A stretch of 64,000 nt of DNA from Fulvimarina endophytica (GTDB taxonomy: Bacteria > Pseudomonadota > Alphaproteobacteria > Rhizobiales > Rhizobiaceae), in assembly GCF_003403015.1 (NCBI RefSeq), contig NZ_QURL01000004.1, positions 186,001-250,000 on the forward strand, in the 5' to 3' direction. The position numbers and the translations under genes were made by a program. This document shows, piece by piece, positions 8,744 through 17,345 of the stretch. The notes beneath the pieces are model-generated. The model was given only the letters and a program-made list of their open reading frames with translations. It was not told the origin of the DNA and ran no database searches. Within the stretch, counting starts at the first letter, position 1, and the number at the start of each line of letters is the position of its first letter.

Positions 8744-10242
8744 CAGCCCGCCCGCCTCTTCACCGTCGCGGCGGGTTCGTAGAGGGCGTGATAGCGCGCG
8801 GCCGAACGCTCGGAGGTGTAGAGGCGGCAGACCCGCTCCTGCAGGTTGCGGCCATATGCGAGCCGCCGCGCCTCGTCCGTGAGGAGCCCGACGACCGCAT
8901 CGGCGATCTGTTCGGCATTCAGGAGGTCGGTGACGACGCCGCCGGGCGCGCCGGGCACCTCGATCATCTCGCGGCAGGCCCCGACATCGGTCGTCACGCA
9001 AGGCCGGCCCGCCGCGCCCGCCTCCAGAACGGTCAGCGGCTGCGCCTCGCTGAGGCTCGTCAGAACCGCCACATGGGTCTTGGCGACGAGGTCCCGCACA
9101 TCGACCTGCCCCAGGAACTGGACGATCCCTCCAAGACCGAGCGTCGCCGAGAGAGCCTGACATTCGGACGCATAGCGCGGATCCTCGTCCATCGATCCAC
9201 CGATCAGGATGCGGACGGAGCCGACCGCATCCGCGATGCGGCGAGAGGCCTGGAGGAAGGTCTTGATGTCCTTGATCGGCACGACGCGGCCGATCAGGGA
9301 GACCGTCGGCGGCGCGTCCCCGGGCGGCTGCGCGATCGAGACGAAGCGCTCCACGTCGATGCCGTTGGCGATCACCTGGAGGCGGGCGTCCTCGGCCCCG
9401 AGAAGGCGCTGCATCGACTGGTTGTCGCCGAAGAGAGTGGTGATCGAGCTGCAGGTCTCGTAGCAGACGCGCGCGAAGGATTCGAAGGCCATCACCCAGA
9501 AATCGCGCACGTCGTCCCGGCCGTCGCCGTCGGCGAGCCCCTTGTCGATCGTGCCGCCGATCCATTCCGACATCAGGATCTCGATCCGGCGCTCGTTCGT
9601 GTAGATGCCGTGCTCCGTCAGGATCACGTTGGGCGCGCCGTTGAGGGCGGCCCGCGCGGCGAGAAGGCCGGCATAACCGGTCGAGATCGTATGATAGGTC
9701 CGCGCATGGGAGAGCGGCGTCGTCAGAACGGAAAAGAGCCCGCCGACCAGCGCCTGATAGGCCCAGAAGAAGTCCTTGAACGCGGTGTGCGGCATCAGCC
9801 GTTCATAGGTCGCGACGCACAAGGCCCAGCCGGTCTCGCCGCGCATGAGATCGTCGAAGGACAAGGGCCGCTCGCGATCGTTGACGAGGGCCTCGAGGCG
9901 GGTGAACTCGCCCAGAGACCCGGTCTTCAGGAAGCCGGTCAGTCTCTCGACCAGGTCCTCGATATCGGCGACGGGCCGCCTGCGGAAGCGCGAGCGCACC
10001 GCCGGCCCCTTCCCCAGTTCCAGCTCGCGGAACCGGACGAGGTTCGGCGGAAACCCGTAGCGCGCCTGCCGCTCCCCATGCCCCGGCACGATCGAGGTGA
10101 CCGCGAACCGGTAGGACGGGGAATTCCGCAACAGCCAGTCGACCCAGGTGGAGACGCCCCCCGAAACATGAGGATAGCAGCCCTCCACGACGACGCAGAT
10201 ATCGGCATCGAGGCCGGGTTCGAGATCGAAGGGGCGGATCAC
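8743..10242 (-). CDS. pelF: Pel polysaccharide glycosyltransferase PelF
   Basis: Cytoplasmic GT4-type glycosyltransferase of 499 residues (Pseudomonas PelF is about 507), predicted to polymerise UDP-GalNAc/GlcNAc-type donors. The PelF-specific N-terminus VVVEGCYPHVSGGVSTWVDW is present. The GT-B C-terminal half shows LIGRVVPIKDIKTF and SEAQPLTVLEAGAAGRPCV, with its E-x7-E-type donor site. I place the start at the GTG at 10242, four bases after the pelE stop, with GGAG about nine bases upstream. A longer frame to 10341 would add an arginine-rich non-native leader. It is coupled to pelG by an ATGA overlap. Confidence 0.92.
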   Translation of the reverse strand: MIRPFDLEPGLDADICVVVEGCYPHVSGGVSTWVDWLLRNSPSYRFAVTSIVPGHGERQARYGFPPNLVRFRELELGKGPAVRSRFRRRPVADIEDLVERLTGFLKTGSLGEFTRLEALVNDRERPLSFDDLMRGETGWALCVATYERLMPHTAFKDFFWAYQALVGGLFSVLTTPLSHARTYHTISTGYAGLLAARAALNGAPNVILTEHGIYTNERRIEILMSEWIGGTIDKGLADGDGRDDVRDFWVMAFESFARVCYETCSSITTLFGDNQSMQRLLGAEDARLQVIANGIDVERFVSIAQPPGDAPPTVSLIGRVVPIKDIKTFLQASRRIADAVGSVRILIGGSMDEDPRYASECQALSATLGLGGIVQFLGQVDVRDLVAKTHVAVLTSLSEAQPLTVLEAGAAGRPCVTTDVGACREMIEVPGAPGGVVTDLLNAEQIADAVVGLLTDEARRLAYGRNLQERVCRLYTSERSAARYHALYEPAATVKRRAG

Positions 10243-10246
10243 GGGG

Positions 10247-10945
10247 TCACGCTCCGCGATCCTTCGGACGCGGCGCCTCGCCGGCCTTCTGTGCCTCGCT
10301 AGCCTTCTGCCTGTCGATCGTCTTTTCGCGAAGCCGCGCATAGACGGCCGCAGCGGATGCGCGCACGGCGATATCCCGGCTTTTCAGGCCCGCCTCCACG
10401 AGGGCGAACGGATAGGTTCGGTCGGAGCGTACGATCTGCGCGAGAACCCATTGGCGATCGGCGATCGAGCCCTCGGACATCACGCGATCGAAGCGCTCGG
10501 GCGCCTTTCGCCCCTGATAGGCCTGGTTCTGGACGATCGCCTCGTAGAGCCGGGTCGCGTCGTCGTCTCCCTCGCGTCGGGCGTCCCTGTTCCATTCGGC
10601 CCGCGAGGCGGGCGCGGCCGCACGGCTGAGGACGAGGATCTGGAGAAGCGTCACAACCGTTCCGGCAAAGGCCATGACCGCCAGATTGATGGCCGAGAGC
10701 GCCGCGATCGCCCCCTCCGCCTTCGTCTTCAAAAGATATGCGAAGAGAAGTCCGGCGAGCCCGAAATGAACGAGGATCGCCGGGCCGACTGGCAGGGCGC
10801 CGTAAGCGGTCGCAAGGCACAGGACCGCATCGAGAAGCCCGAAGCCGGCGATCGCGCCGATCCTGCGAACGCCGAGGCGCCTCGCGGTCAAGCGTGCGGA
10901 GATGCGCCGGCCCCGGCGGGCCCGTCCGATCGCGGCAGCGCTCAT
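10247..10945 (-). CDS. pelE: PelE-like membrane protein
   Basis: A 232-residue protein assigned mainly from its position between pelD and pelF. The N-terminal part is basic and is followed by three or four hydrophobic segments (roughly residues 30-110). The C-terminal soluble part of about 110 residues is helical and charged, without clear TPR consensus visible by eye. Pseudomonas PelE is about 329 residues with two membrane helices and TPR-like repeats, so this version is short. The ATG at 10945 overlaps the pelD stop (ATGA). In the known Pel complex PelE joins PelD to PelF and PelG; the same scaffold role is inferred here. Confidence 0.65.
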   Translation of the reverse strand: MSAAAIGRARRGRRISARLTARRLGVRRIGAIAGFGLLDAVLCLATAYGALPVGPAILVHFGLAGLLFAYLLKTKAEGAIAALSAINLAVMAFAGTVVTLLQILVLSRAAAPASRAEWNRDARREGDDDATRLYEAIVQNQAYQGRKAPERFDRVMSEGSIADRQWVLAQIVRSDRTYPFALVEAGLKSRDIAVRASAAAVYARLREKTIDRQKASEAQKAGEAPRPKDRGA

Positions 10946-11985
10946 CCCGCACGTCCAGACCGGGCACGGGATGCCAGCGCGATGTCGAGCGCCTTTCTCA
11001 GCGCGGACGGGTCTGCGGCCGTTGCCTTGGCCGGTTCCGCCGCCTCGCGGAACGTCTCGCCGATCTCGTCGCCGATCACCTGGGCGAGCCGCCGCGCCGA
11101 TGGCGGCTGCAGCGCCGGCGCCCACTCGGCGAAGACGAGTACGCCCTTCAGCGCCTTCGTTTCGGGATGGCGGATCGCCGCGGCGATCACATGGGCCGGC
11201 CGGCCGCCGGACATGGCCGGTTGTTCGATGAAGACGGCGCCGTGTGTCTTCTCGATCCGCGCCCTGACGGCGGAGGACAGGGCCCTGGAAGCGCCCGGGC
11301 CGGCCTGGACCCATTGCCCGTCCCGGCTCCAGTAGAGCAGCGGCTCGGAGAGGCCGAGGGATGCGAAATCGAGTTCAGCAAGCGCGGGGGCGACCGGCCC
11401 GCCGCTGCGGACGGTCTCGACGAAGCCCGCGAGCGTGCGAGGCTCGCCCCGCCCGGTGGTGGTCGCAAGATGAAATTCGAGCTGGTCCACATGCTCGCGC
11501 AACTCGCGCGCATGCCCCGCGATGACGTCGCGCTGATGCTCCCTGAACTCGCCGAGCCTGACGGCGTCCTCGAACTGCCCGCGCCAGCGGTCCCGCATCT
11601 CGCCGAGGAAGAGACCGCAGACGGCGAGGATCAGCGGATCGATCAGCTTTCCGTAGACGAGGTCGTAGTAATCGAGGCCGGTGGAGGGCGCAGGCGGGGC
11701 AGATGCGATCAGAAGGGACGCAAAGAGCGCGACCGCGAGCGCCGCGAACGCCTTTCCGTAGGCCACGCTGAAGACGGCCGTGAAGGCCAGCGCGAGGATG
11801 AAAAGCGTCCTGTCAGCTAAGGCCTGCGGCGGCAGAAGCCAGGCTATGCCGGCCCAGATCGCACCGGCACAGGCGAGTTCGAACAGGCGGCGCAGACGCG
11901 AATGCCGGGTCGGCACGATCAGCCGATCGCCCGGCGAGGCCGGCAGCGCTCCATTCGGAGCGTTCTCGTTCGAGGCCTGTCTCAT
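10942..11985 (-). CDS. pelD: PelD-like membrane/GAF protein lacking the GGDEF receptor domain
   Basis: A 347-residue inner-membrane protein. About four membrane helices lie in residues 34-127. A charged probable coiled coil (about 130-165) follows, then a GAF-like domain (about 165-310) ending in KGVLVFAEWAP. Only about 35 residues remain. Pseudomonas PelD is about 455 residues and ends in a degenerate GGDEF domain whose RxxD site binds c-di-GMP to switch on synthesis; no GGDEF-like segment is visible here. It overlaps both neighbours by ATGA. The identification rests on architecture plus position between the PelB-like and PelE-like genes. Confidence 0.78.
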   Translation of the reverse strand: MRQASNENAPNGALPASPGDRLIVPTRHSRLRRLFELACAGAIWAGIAWLLPPQALADRTLFILALAFTAVFSVAYGKAFAALAVALFASLLIASAPPAPSTGLDYYDLVYGKLIDPLILAVCGLFLGEMRDRWRGQFEDAVRLGEFREHQRDVIAGHARELREHVDQLEFHLATTTGRGEPRTLAGFVETVRSGGPVAPALAELDFASLGLSEPLLYWSRDGQWVQAGPGASRALSSAVRARIEKTHGAVFIEQPAMSGGRPAHVIAAAIRHPETKALKGVLVFAEWAPALQPPSARRLAQVIGDEIGETFREAAEPAKATAADPSALRKALDIALASRARSGRAG

Positions 11986-13361
11986 GATCGGCGGCTCCGC
12001 TCGTCTCTCAGGCGAGGATCAAAGATGGGGTCGACGAAACCGGCCTGTTCCGCCGCCTGTCGCAGCACCGGCACCAGCGGCGGCGGAAGTGCGTTGCGGG
12101 CGAAGGACTGGCGCAGGATCGTCGCGATCTCCGACGGGGTAAGGGACACTTCGGCAAGACTGCGCCATTCGATCGCCTCGTCCTTGGTCAGGTGGTCGAT
12201 GTCGACCGCCTGGAGGTATTGGCGGATCGCATTCGCGCGGCCGTCGGCCTTTGCGAGCGAGGCGGCGAAGAGCGGCCGCTTCGCCACCGTCTCCGCATCG
12301 AGGAGATGGCGGATCCCGGCGATCGCGGCAAAGCCCTGCAGGCCGTAGACGACGCTCGCAAGATCTGTGCCGGTGCGGCGGTCGTCCGGGCGGTCGCTGG
12401 AAAGGAGCGTATAGAGATCGCCGTAAAGGGGGCGCATGCTGTTGAGCGAGACGGCGATGCGGCCGTAGAGCCGCAATCCGTCGATCGCCTTGTCCTCAGG
12501 CACGCGATCGATCCAGGCGTGGACCGCCTCGCGCGCAAGGTCGACATGCCCTTGGTTACCGAGGCTCCAGGCAAGGGCTTGCGGCAGCTTTCCCGATGCC
12601 CGGTCGGCCCCGGCGAGAGCCATGGCCTCCTCGGTCAGCCCCTGATTGGCGAGACGTGTTGCGAGATCGGCCTGACGCTCCTCCGAAAGGCCCGCCCGCA
12701 CCCATGTCTCGGCGTCCCGGGTCGCCTCCTGCGTGCGGCCGAGATCGAGCATGGTGTCGAAGAGGAGGCTCTGGGTCGCCCATTTCTCGGGACCGTTCTT
12801 GACCACCGTGCGGGAGAGGACGCGATAGGCGTCTTCGCCGCGATCTGCCCTCGCGAGGATTTCGGCCTGGCGAAGCGACAATTCGGGCGAAAGCGGCACG
12901 TCGACGAAGGAGGCCAGAATCTCTTCCTCGGCGTCGAATTCGCCCCAGAGCCTCAGGGTTCTCGCAAGCAGTTCCACATCCTTGGGCTTCGACGTGACAT
13001 CGGCGAGACGCGTCAGGATCTCGATATAGGCGTCGATATCCTGCGTATGGGAAAGGTACTCGGCCGCCCGGCGCAGCGCCAGCTCGCTGTCCGGGTCCTC
13101 GTCGAGGAGCGTGTCGATCGCCCGTTCCTGCATCTTCGCATCGCCGAAGGACCGGTTGAGATCGGCGAGCTTCTCGACGAACCGCACATCGCCCTCGCCA
13201 TCGGAGAAGATGGTATTGCCGAGATCTGCGGCGGCCTCCCCGCGCTGATCGCGATCGAGCATCGAGATCGCCTCGAACGGGCCCGGCGCGATGACGAGGA
13301 CCGCGAGAAGCGCCGCAAACCCGACGCCGGCACCGGCCCAGAACGTGTTCCTGAGGAGCAT
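11982..13361 (-). CDS. PelB-like TPR protein without the outer-membrane barrel
   Basis: A 459-residue protein with one N-terminal membrane anchor or signal (FWAGAGVGFAALLAVLVIAP), followed by helical tandem repeats of TPR style across nearly the whole length (for example ADLNRSFGDAKMQERAIDTL and RRAAEYLSHTQDIDAYIEIL). Pseudomonas PelB is about 1190 residues: anchor, 19 TPRs and a C-terminal beta-barrel porin. The barrel part is missing here, and the gene ends in a charged tail. It overlaps the deacetylase gene and pelD by ATGA, so translation is coupled. Inferred role: periplasmic scaffold guiding polymer and modifying enzymes, with the downstream OPX protein supplying the exit. Confidence 0.7.
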   Translation of the reverse strand: MLLRNTFWAGAGVGFAALLAVLVIAPGPFEAISMLDRDQRGEAAADLGNTIFSDGEGDVRFVEKLADLNRSFGDAKMQERAIDTLLDEDPDSELALRRAAEYLSHTQDIDAYIEILTRLADVTSKPKDVELLARTLRLWGEFDAEEEILASFVDVPLSPELSLRQAEILARADRGEDAYRVLSRTVVKNGPEKWATQSLLFDTMLDLGRTQEATRDAETWVRAGLSEERQADLATRLANQGLTEEAMALAGADRASGKLPQALAWSLGNQGHVDLAREAVHAWIDRVPEDKAIDGLRLYGRIAVSLNSMRPLYGDLYTLLSSDRPDDRRTGTDLASVVYGLQGFAAIAGIRHLLDAETVAKRPLFAASLAKADGRANAIRQYLQAVDIDHLTKDEAIEWRSLAEVSLTPSEIATILRQSFARNALPPPLVPVLRQAAEQAGFVDPIFDPRLRDERSRRS

Positions 13362-15637
13362 CAGGCGCGCTCCTCGACACCGGACGGGACCGGCTCCTGC
13401 GCCGAAAGGGGCACGATCGAGACCCGAACGCTGTCCTGGCGGGCATCCATATCCAGTTCGATCCGCATCAGGCCGTCCGCCCCGACGTCGACTTCGAGAT
13501 CTTCGGCAGCCCCGGCCGGCCCGGTGGCGTCCAGCCGGTACCTTCCTTGCGGAACGTCGCGGAACGCGAACTCGCCCGGGCCGAAGCCGGTCGCATCGAA
13601 GGAAATCTCATCCTCGCCTCGCGAGAAGGCGGACACGATCCAGCTGCCTTCCGAAAGGTTCGCCTCGGCAAGCCCTGAGGGCTCGCCGCCGTTCCCAGAG
13701 AAAGGTGCGAGCGCGACGACGGCTTGCCGCTCGGCGGGGTCCAGAGCGACATAGAGAGACTTGTTGAAGCGCGAGGAGCCGAGGACACCGCGGCTGCGGG
13801 CGATATCGACCTCCCTGTCCCCGGCAGCGTCGAAGCGGAGCGTGTCGAGGCCATCCCGGTCGCTCACCCGCCATTCCATCGGCCCGATCGCCTCGATCCG
13901 GGTCGAGAAGAAGCCATCGGCGATCGCGGCATAGCGGGACGCGTGGATGGCGATGACATCCTGCGTGCGCACCCAGTCGAGATGGGACTTGATCGCGTCG
14001 AGCGAGGCCGCACGCTCGGCCGAATAGGTGTGGTAATAGAGATTGATGCCCCTGAGGCGTAAGGGGGCGCCGGTGCGCTCGAAGGTCTCGCGCATCTGCA
14101 CGAAGCCGCTGAACCGGTCCGTCCACAGATCGGTGAAGATGTTCTCGTTGGCGTTCACCGCGTAGATCTGGCGCTCACCGCCGACGAAGCGCGAGATCGG
14201 AGCGATATAGCCGGTCGAGGGTCGCTGGTCGTCGAAGCGGATATCGCCGCCATTGATGTTGCGCACGCCGGCAGCGCGCGTCGCGGCGATCGCCGCCTCG
14301 AAGGGCTTGGCATTGCCGGTCCACTGGAAGAGGGCGATCGGCTTTCCCTCGGGCGCAAGCGCCTCGGTTTCGGCAAGCGCCCCGCCGATCTCGTTCTCGA
14401 GGTCGAACGGATCGCGCATATAGGCGCGCGGCAGGTCGTGATAGGCCGCGACGACCGCGTCCTGCGACGGCCCGATCCCGGCAAGGCGCGACAGGCGATC
14501 GATGACGGTTTCGGCCTGTTCGCCGCGGGCGCTCGCCATGAGTTCGAGCTCACGCGCCCGGTCGTAATGCTCGAAGAATCCCCATACGAAGGGATGCGTG
14601 CGGCTGTGGCTGGCCACCTCCACCTGGGGCAGAGCGAAGGCGCGCCGAACCAAAGCTTCGCTGTCGGGACGCGCGCCGAAATCCGGATCGAGGTCACCCA
14701 GCACGAAGCCCAGCGATACCGGCATGTCGGGATAGGCCTCGAAGAGTTCCGCGATCATCACCTCGGCGGCGCTCGTATCGGTTCCCCGATAGCGCTCGAT
14801 CTGGGAGACGCTGTTCCAGCCGTCGCCGTCCACATGGCTGAAGTAGAGGCGCCGGCCGAGGACGGTGGTCGTATCGGGAACAGGAAAGACCGGAACGTCG
14901 AGGGCGCGGTGGAAGAAGACGAAGGGATCGACGATCCATCGCTTCATGTTGAGCGCGTCGTCGTAATAGAGAAAGAAGCCCGGCGCGGCATAGGCCCCGC
15001 CCTCGCCGAAGGCGACGACGGCATCGGTGCGCACACGGCGCCCCGCGTTCACCTCGTAGGAGAGCGCGATCTCGGCCCCCTCGCCGCGCGGCTCGACGAG
15101 CGGATGGGCGGGCAGGATCGGATCGGGCGGGACTTCGAAGCCGATCACGGTCTCGTCCGTCGCAAGGCGCTCGGCGCTCGTGCCGCGCTCGACGAATTGC
15201 GGCATCACGCGAAGACCGATGCGCTCGAAGAGGGCATTGATCGAATCACGGTTCTCGTCGGTGAGATCGCCGCCCACCTCTCCGAGCACGATCAGCTTGC
15301 GGATGACGTCCGCGTTCTGCCGAAGCCACCGGAAATAGGCGGACTGATGCCGCAGATTGCCCGGAAACATCGTCAGCACCCCGTCCGCCTCGCCAAGGGC
15401 GTCGCGCGAGGGAAGATCCTGCGAGACGTCGTAATAGTCGAGGACGAAGCCGAGATGGTTCAGGGGCATCTCGGCATTGGTGTGGATCAGCGTATCGGAG
15501 GGGGTCGGCTCGAGCGTGCTGTCGTAAAGCGCAATGACCGTGCGATCCACCCGTGCGGCCGACGCGGCGCCGACGCAAGACAGGAGAACGCCCAGAAGCA
15601 GCCCGAGAACGCAACTCGCACGAAAGGCGAAGGGCAT
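13361..15637 (-). CDS. pelA: PelA-like polysaccharide deacetylase (no hydrolase domain)
   Basis: First gene of the operon, 758 residues, with a signal peptide (RASCVLGLLLGVLLSCVGAASAA). A Rossmann-like N-terminal domain (about 30-250) precedes the deacetylase. FSHVDGDGW carries Asp270, and ASHSRTHP carries His344 and His348. Their spacing (74 and 4) matches the Asp/His/His metal site of Pseudomonas PelA (D528, H600, H604, from memory). A beta-rich C-terminal region follows. The N-terminal glycoside hydrolase domain of classical PelA is absent and is encoded at 4982-5917 instead. Predicted to partially de-N-acetylate the periplasmic polymer. No strong Shine-Dalgarno is visible before the ATG at 15637. 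Confidence 0.85.
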   Translation of the reverse strand: MPFAFRASCVLGLLLGVLLSCVGAASAARVDRTVIALYDSTLEPTPSDTLIHTNAEMPLNHLGFVLDYYDVSQDLPSRDALGEADGVLTMFPGNLRHQSAYFRWLRQNADVIRKLIVLGEVGGDLTDENRDSINALFERIGLRVMPQFVERGTSAERLATDETVIGFEVPPDPILPAHPLVEPRGEGAEIALSYEVNAGRRVRTDAVVAFGEGGAYAAPGFFLYYDDALNMKRWIVDPFVFFHRALDVPVFPVPDTTTVLGRRLYFSHVDGDGWNSVSQIERYRGTDTSAAEVMIAELFEAYPDMPVSLGFVLGDLDPDFGARPDSEALVRRAFALPQVEVASHSRTHPFVWGFFEHYDRARELELMASARGEQAETVIDRLSRLAGIGPSQDAVVAAYHDLPRAYMRDPFDLENEIGGALAETEALAPEGKPIALFQWTGNAKPFEAAIAATRAAGVRNINGGDIRFDDQRPSTGYIAPISRFVGGERQIYAVNANENIFTDLWTDRFSGFVQMRETFERTGAPLRLRGINLYYHTYSAERAASLDAIKSHLDWVRTQDVIAIHASRYAAIADGFFSTRIEAIGPMEWRVSDRDGLDTLRFDAAGDREVDIARSRGVLGSSRFNKSLYVALDPAERQAVVALAPFSGNGGEPSGLAEANLSEGSWIVSAFSRGEDEISFDATGFGPGEFAFRDVPQGRYRLDATGPAGAAEDLEVDVGADGLMRIELDMDARQDSVRVSIVPLSAQEPVPSGVEERA

Positions 15638-16142
15638 GCCAACAACTCACTACGCAACTAAAAAAACGATTGTTAACACGATGATAACTATTTTCGCACG
15701 GATCGGTTGCCGAGACAACCGGCGCGGGGAACCGGTCCCCAGATTCGAAGGAAACCCGCACTTGTGCTTGGTTCTCACCGAAACCTGGTCTTCGCGCGGC
15801 GGGTGACGAATCGCGCCCGCCAGAATCTGGACCTCGCGAACAAAGGCATTCATGAAGACGATCCGAGTGCCGGAAGGTCTTGCGCCGGTTCAGTGTCCGC
15901 TCTTCCGCGATACCGAGGCGGCAGTCCTTCGCGGACCCAAGCAGCCCGATGCCGATACCGTTGCGTCAGTCCGGCACGCATGCTTGCCGTGAGATCGAAG
16001 AGGGCCGGGCCGTGATTGGGCGAAGGAAGCAGCGGGACGGGAATTGCCCCTTCCGTCCCTCACATCATATGAGGGCCTGATAAACGGGGGTCCGGCTCGA
16101 GCCGCCCCTTTCCTGTCCGCCGTTCCAACGGAGTCTCCCTGA
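15638..16142. promoter_or_regulatory. Divergent control region between the Pel-like operon and galE
   Basis: A 505-base gap with no supportable gene. Near the Pel side (15655-15695) it is strikingly AT-rich for this genome and contains GTTAAC and GTTATC-type repeats read towards the operon. A 6-bp inverted repeat (CGGTTG/CAACCG) lies at 15704-15721. Near galE, CCCTCA/TGAGGG arms lie at 16057-16075. The Pel promoter probably lies in the AT-rich part; I cannot fix -35/-10 boxes. Confidence 0.5.
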
Positions 16143-17129
16143 ATGACGGTTCTCGTTACCGGAGGTGCCGGCTATATCGGCAGTCACATGGTCCATGCGC
16201 TTCTCGCCCTCGGCGAGGACGTGGTCGTGGTGGACAATCTCGTCACGGGTTTCGACTGGGCCGTTCCGCCGGCGGCCCGTTTCGAGCGCGGCGACATCGC
16301 CGACCGGTCCCTCCTCGACCGCATCATGGGGGAGAACGAGATCGACGCGGTCATTCATTTCGCCGGCTCGGTCGTCGTTCCGGAATCCGTCAGGGATCCG
16401 TTGAAATACTACGACAACAACACGGCCGCCTCCCGCCTCCTGATCGAGGCCTGCGTCGCCCATGGGGTGCCCCGCTTCATCTTCTCCTCCACCGCCGCCG
16501 TCTACGGGGAGGTGAGCGCCGAGACCCTGACGGAGGATGCGGCCGCCCAGCCGATCAATCCCTATGGCCGCTCGAAACTGATGACGGAATGGATGCTGCG
16601 GGACGTCTCGGCCGCCCATGATCTCGAGCATGTCGCCCTTCGCTACTTCAACGTCGCGGGCGCCGATCCGGATGGCAGGACGGGCCAATCCACGGCCGGC
16701 GCGACCCATCTCATCAAGGTCGCCTGCGAGACGGCGCTCGGCCAGCGTTCGTCCATGGCGATCTTCGGCACGGACTACGAGACGCGCGACGGCACGGCGA
16801 TCCGCGACTACATCCATGTGAGCGACCTGATCGAGGCCCATGTCCAGGCCCTGCGATATCTGAGAAATGGCGGGAAGAGCCTGACGGCGAATGTCGGATA
16901 CGGACGCGGCTACACGGTGAAGGAGGTGGTCGCGGCGGTGGAGCGGCAGACCGGCGCGATGCCGGTCGAGCTGCGCGAACGCCGCGCGGGCGATTCCGCC
17001 GTCGTCGTCGCCGATGCAAGCCGCGCGCGGGACGTGCTCGAATGGACGCCGCGATACGACGATCTCGATCTCATCGTGAAACACGCGCTGGCCTGGCAGA
17101 AAGCGCTGGACCAGCGAAAGCAGGGATGA
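16143..17129 (+). CDS. galE: UDP-glucose/UDP-GlcNAc 4-epimerase
   Basis: Cytoplasmic NAD-dependent extended SDR of 328 residues. GGAGYIG (7-13) binds NAD, with SSTAAVYG (115-122), Tyr141 and Lys145 (NPYGRSK) as the catalytic region and the RDYIHVSDL block at 221-229. Against E. coli GalE the C-terminal block RRAGDSAVVVADAS aligns without gaps and places Val288 where E. coli has Tyr299 and human GALE has Cys307. A small residue there is known to admit N-acetylated sugars. The gene is divergent from the Pel-like operon, so it may supply UDP-GalNAc, as PelX does in some Pseudomonas. Plain UDP-galactose epimerisation for other glycans remains possible. Confidence 0.9.
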   Translation: MTVLVTGGAGYIGSHMVHALLALGEDVVVVDNLVTGFDWAVPPAARFERGDIADRSLLDRIMGENEIDAVIHFAGSVVVPESVRDPLKYYDNNTAASRLLIEACVAHGVPRFIFSSTAAVYGEVSAETLTEDAAAQPINPYGRSKLMTEWMLRDVSAAHDLEHVALRYFNVAGADPDGRTGQSTAGATHLIKVACETALGQRSSMAIFGTDYETRDGTAIRDYIHVSDLIEAHVQALRYLRNGGKSLTANVGYGRGYTVKEVVAAVERQTGAMPVELRERRAGDSAVVVADASRARDVLEWTPRYDDLDLIVKHALAWQKALDQRKQG

Positions 17130-17228
17130 AGACAGGACGGCGCGGGTCCGGCGATGACGGACCTTTTGCGGCGGCGCCTTCGCCGCGCCCCACCCCACCA
17201 TGGATCGCGCCGCATCGGGCATGAGAAA

Positions 17229-17257
17229 GCCCCGGGTGGCGTCAAGCCTCCCGGGGC
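17229..17257. terminator. Bidirectional terminator between galE and pntB
   Basis: A 12-bp stem (GCCCCGGGTGGC with GCCTCCCGGGGC, one T-T mismatch) and a five-base GTCAA loop, in the convergent gap. GAAA precedes it and GTT follows, so it could serve both strands. Confidence 0.7.
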
Positions 17258-17345
17258 GTTCGATCAGGACGCGGACATGTCGTTCGGATCACCCGATCCG
17301 AAACCGGAGGCCCGAAGGCCGAAAGCCGGGTCCGGGTCCGTCGTG

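Noticed and set aside
8744..9565. Upstream extension of the PelG frame
   Set aside because: It is out-of-phase sequence inside pelF. PelG-like sequence and the ATGA overlap begin at 8743.
10246..10341. Longer PelF start at 10341
   Set aside because: It would add an arginine-rich leader fully overlapping pelE; the GTG at 10242 gives the expected PelF N-terminus and length.
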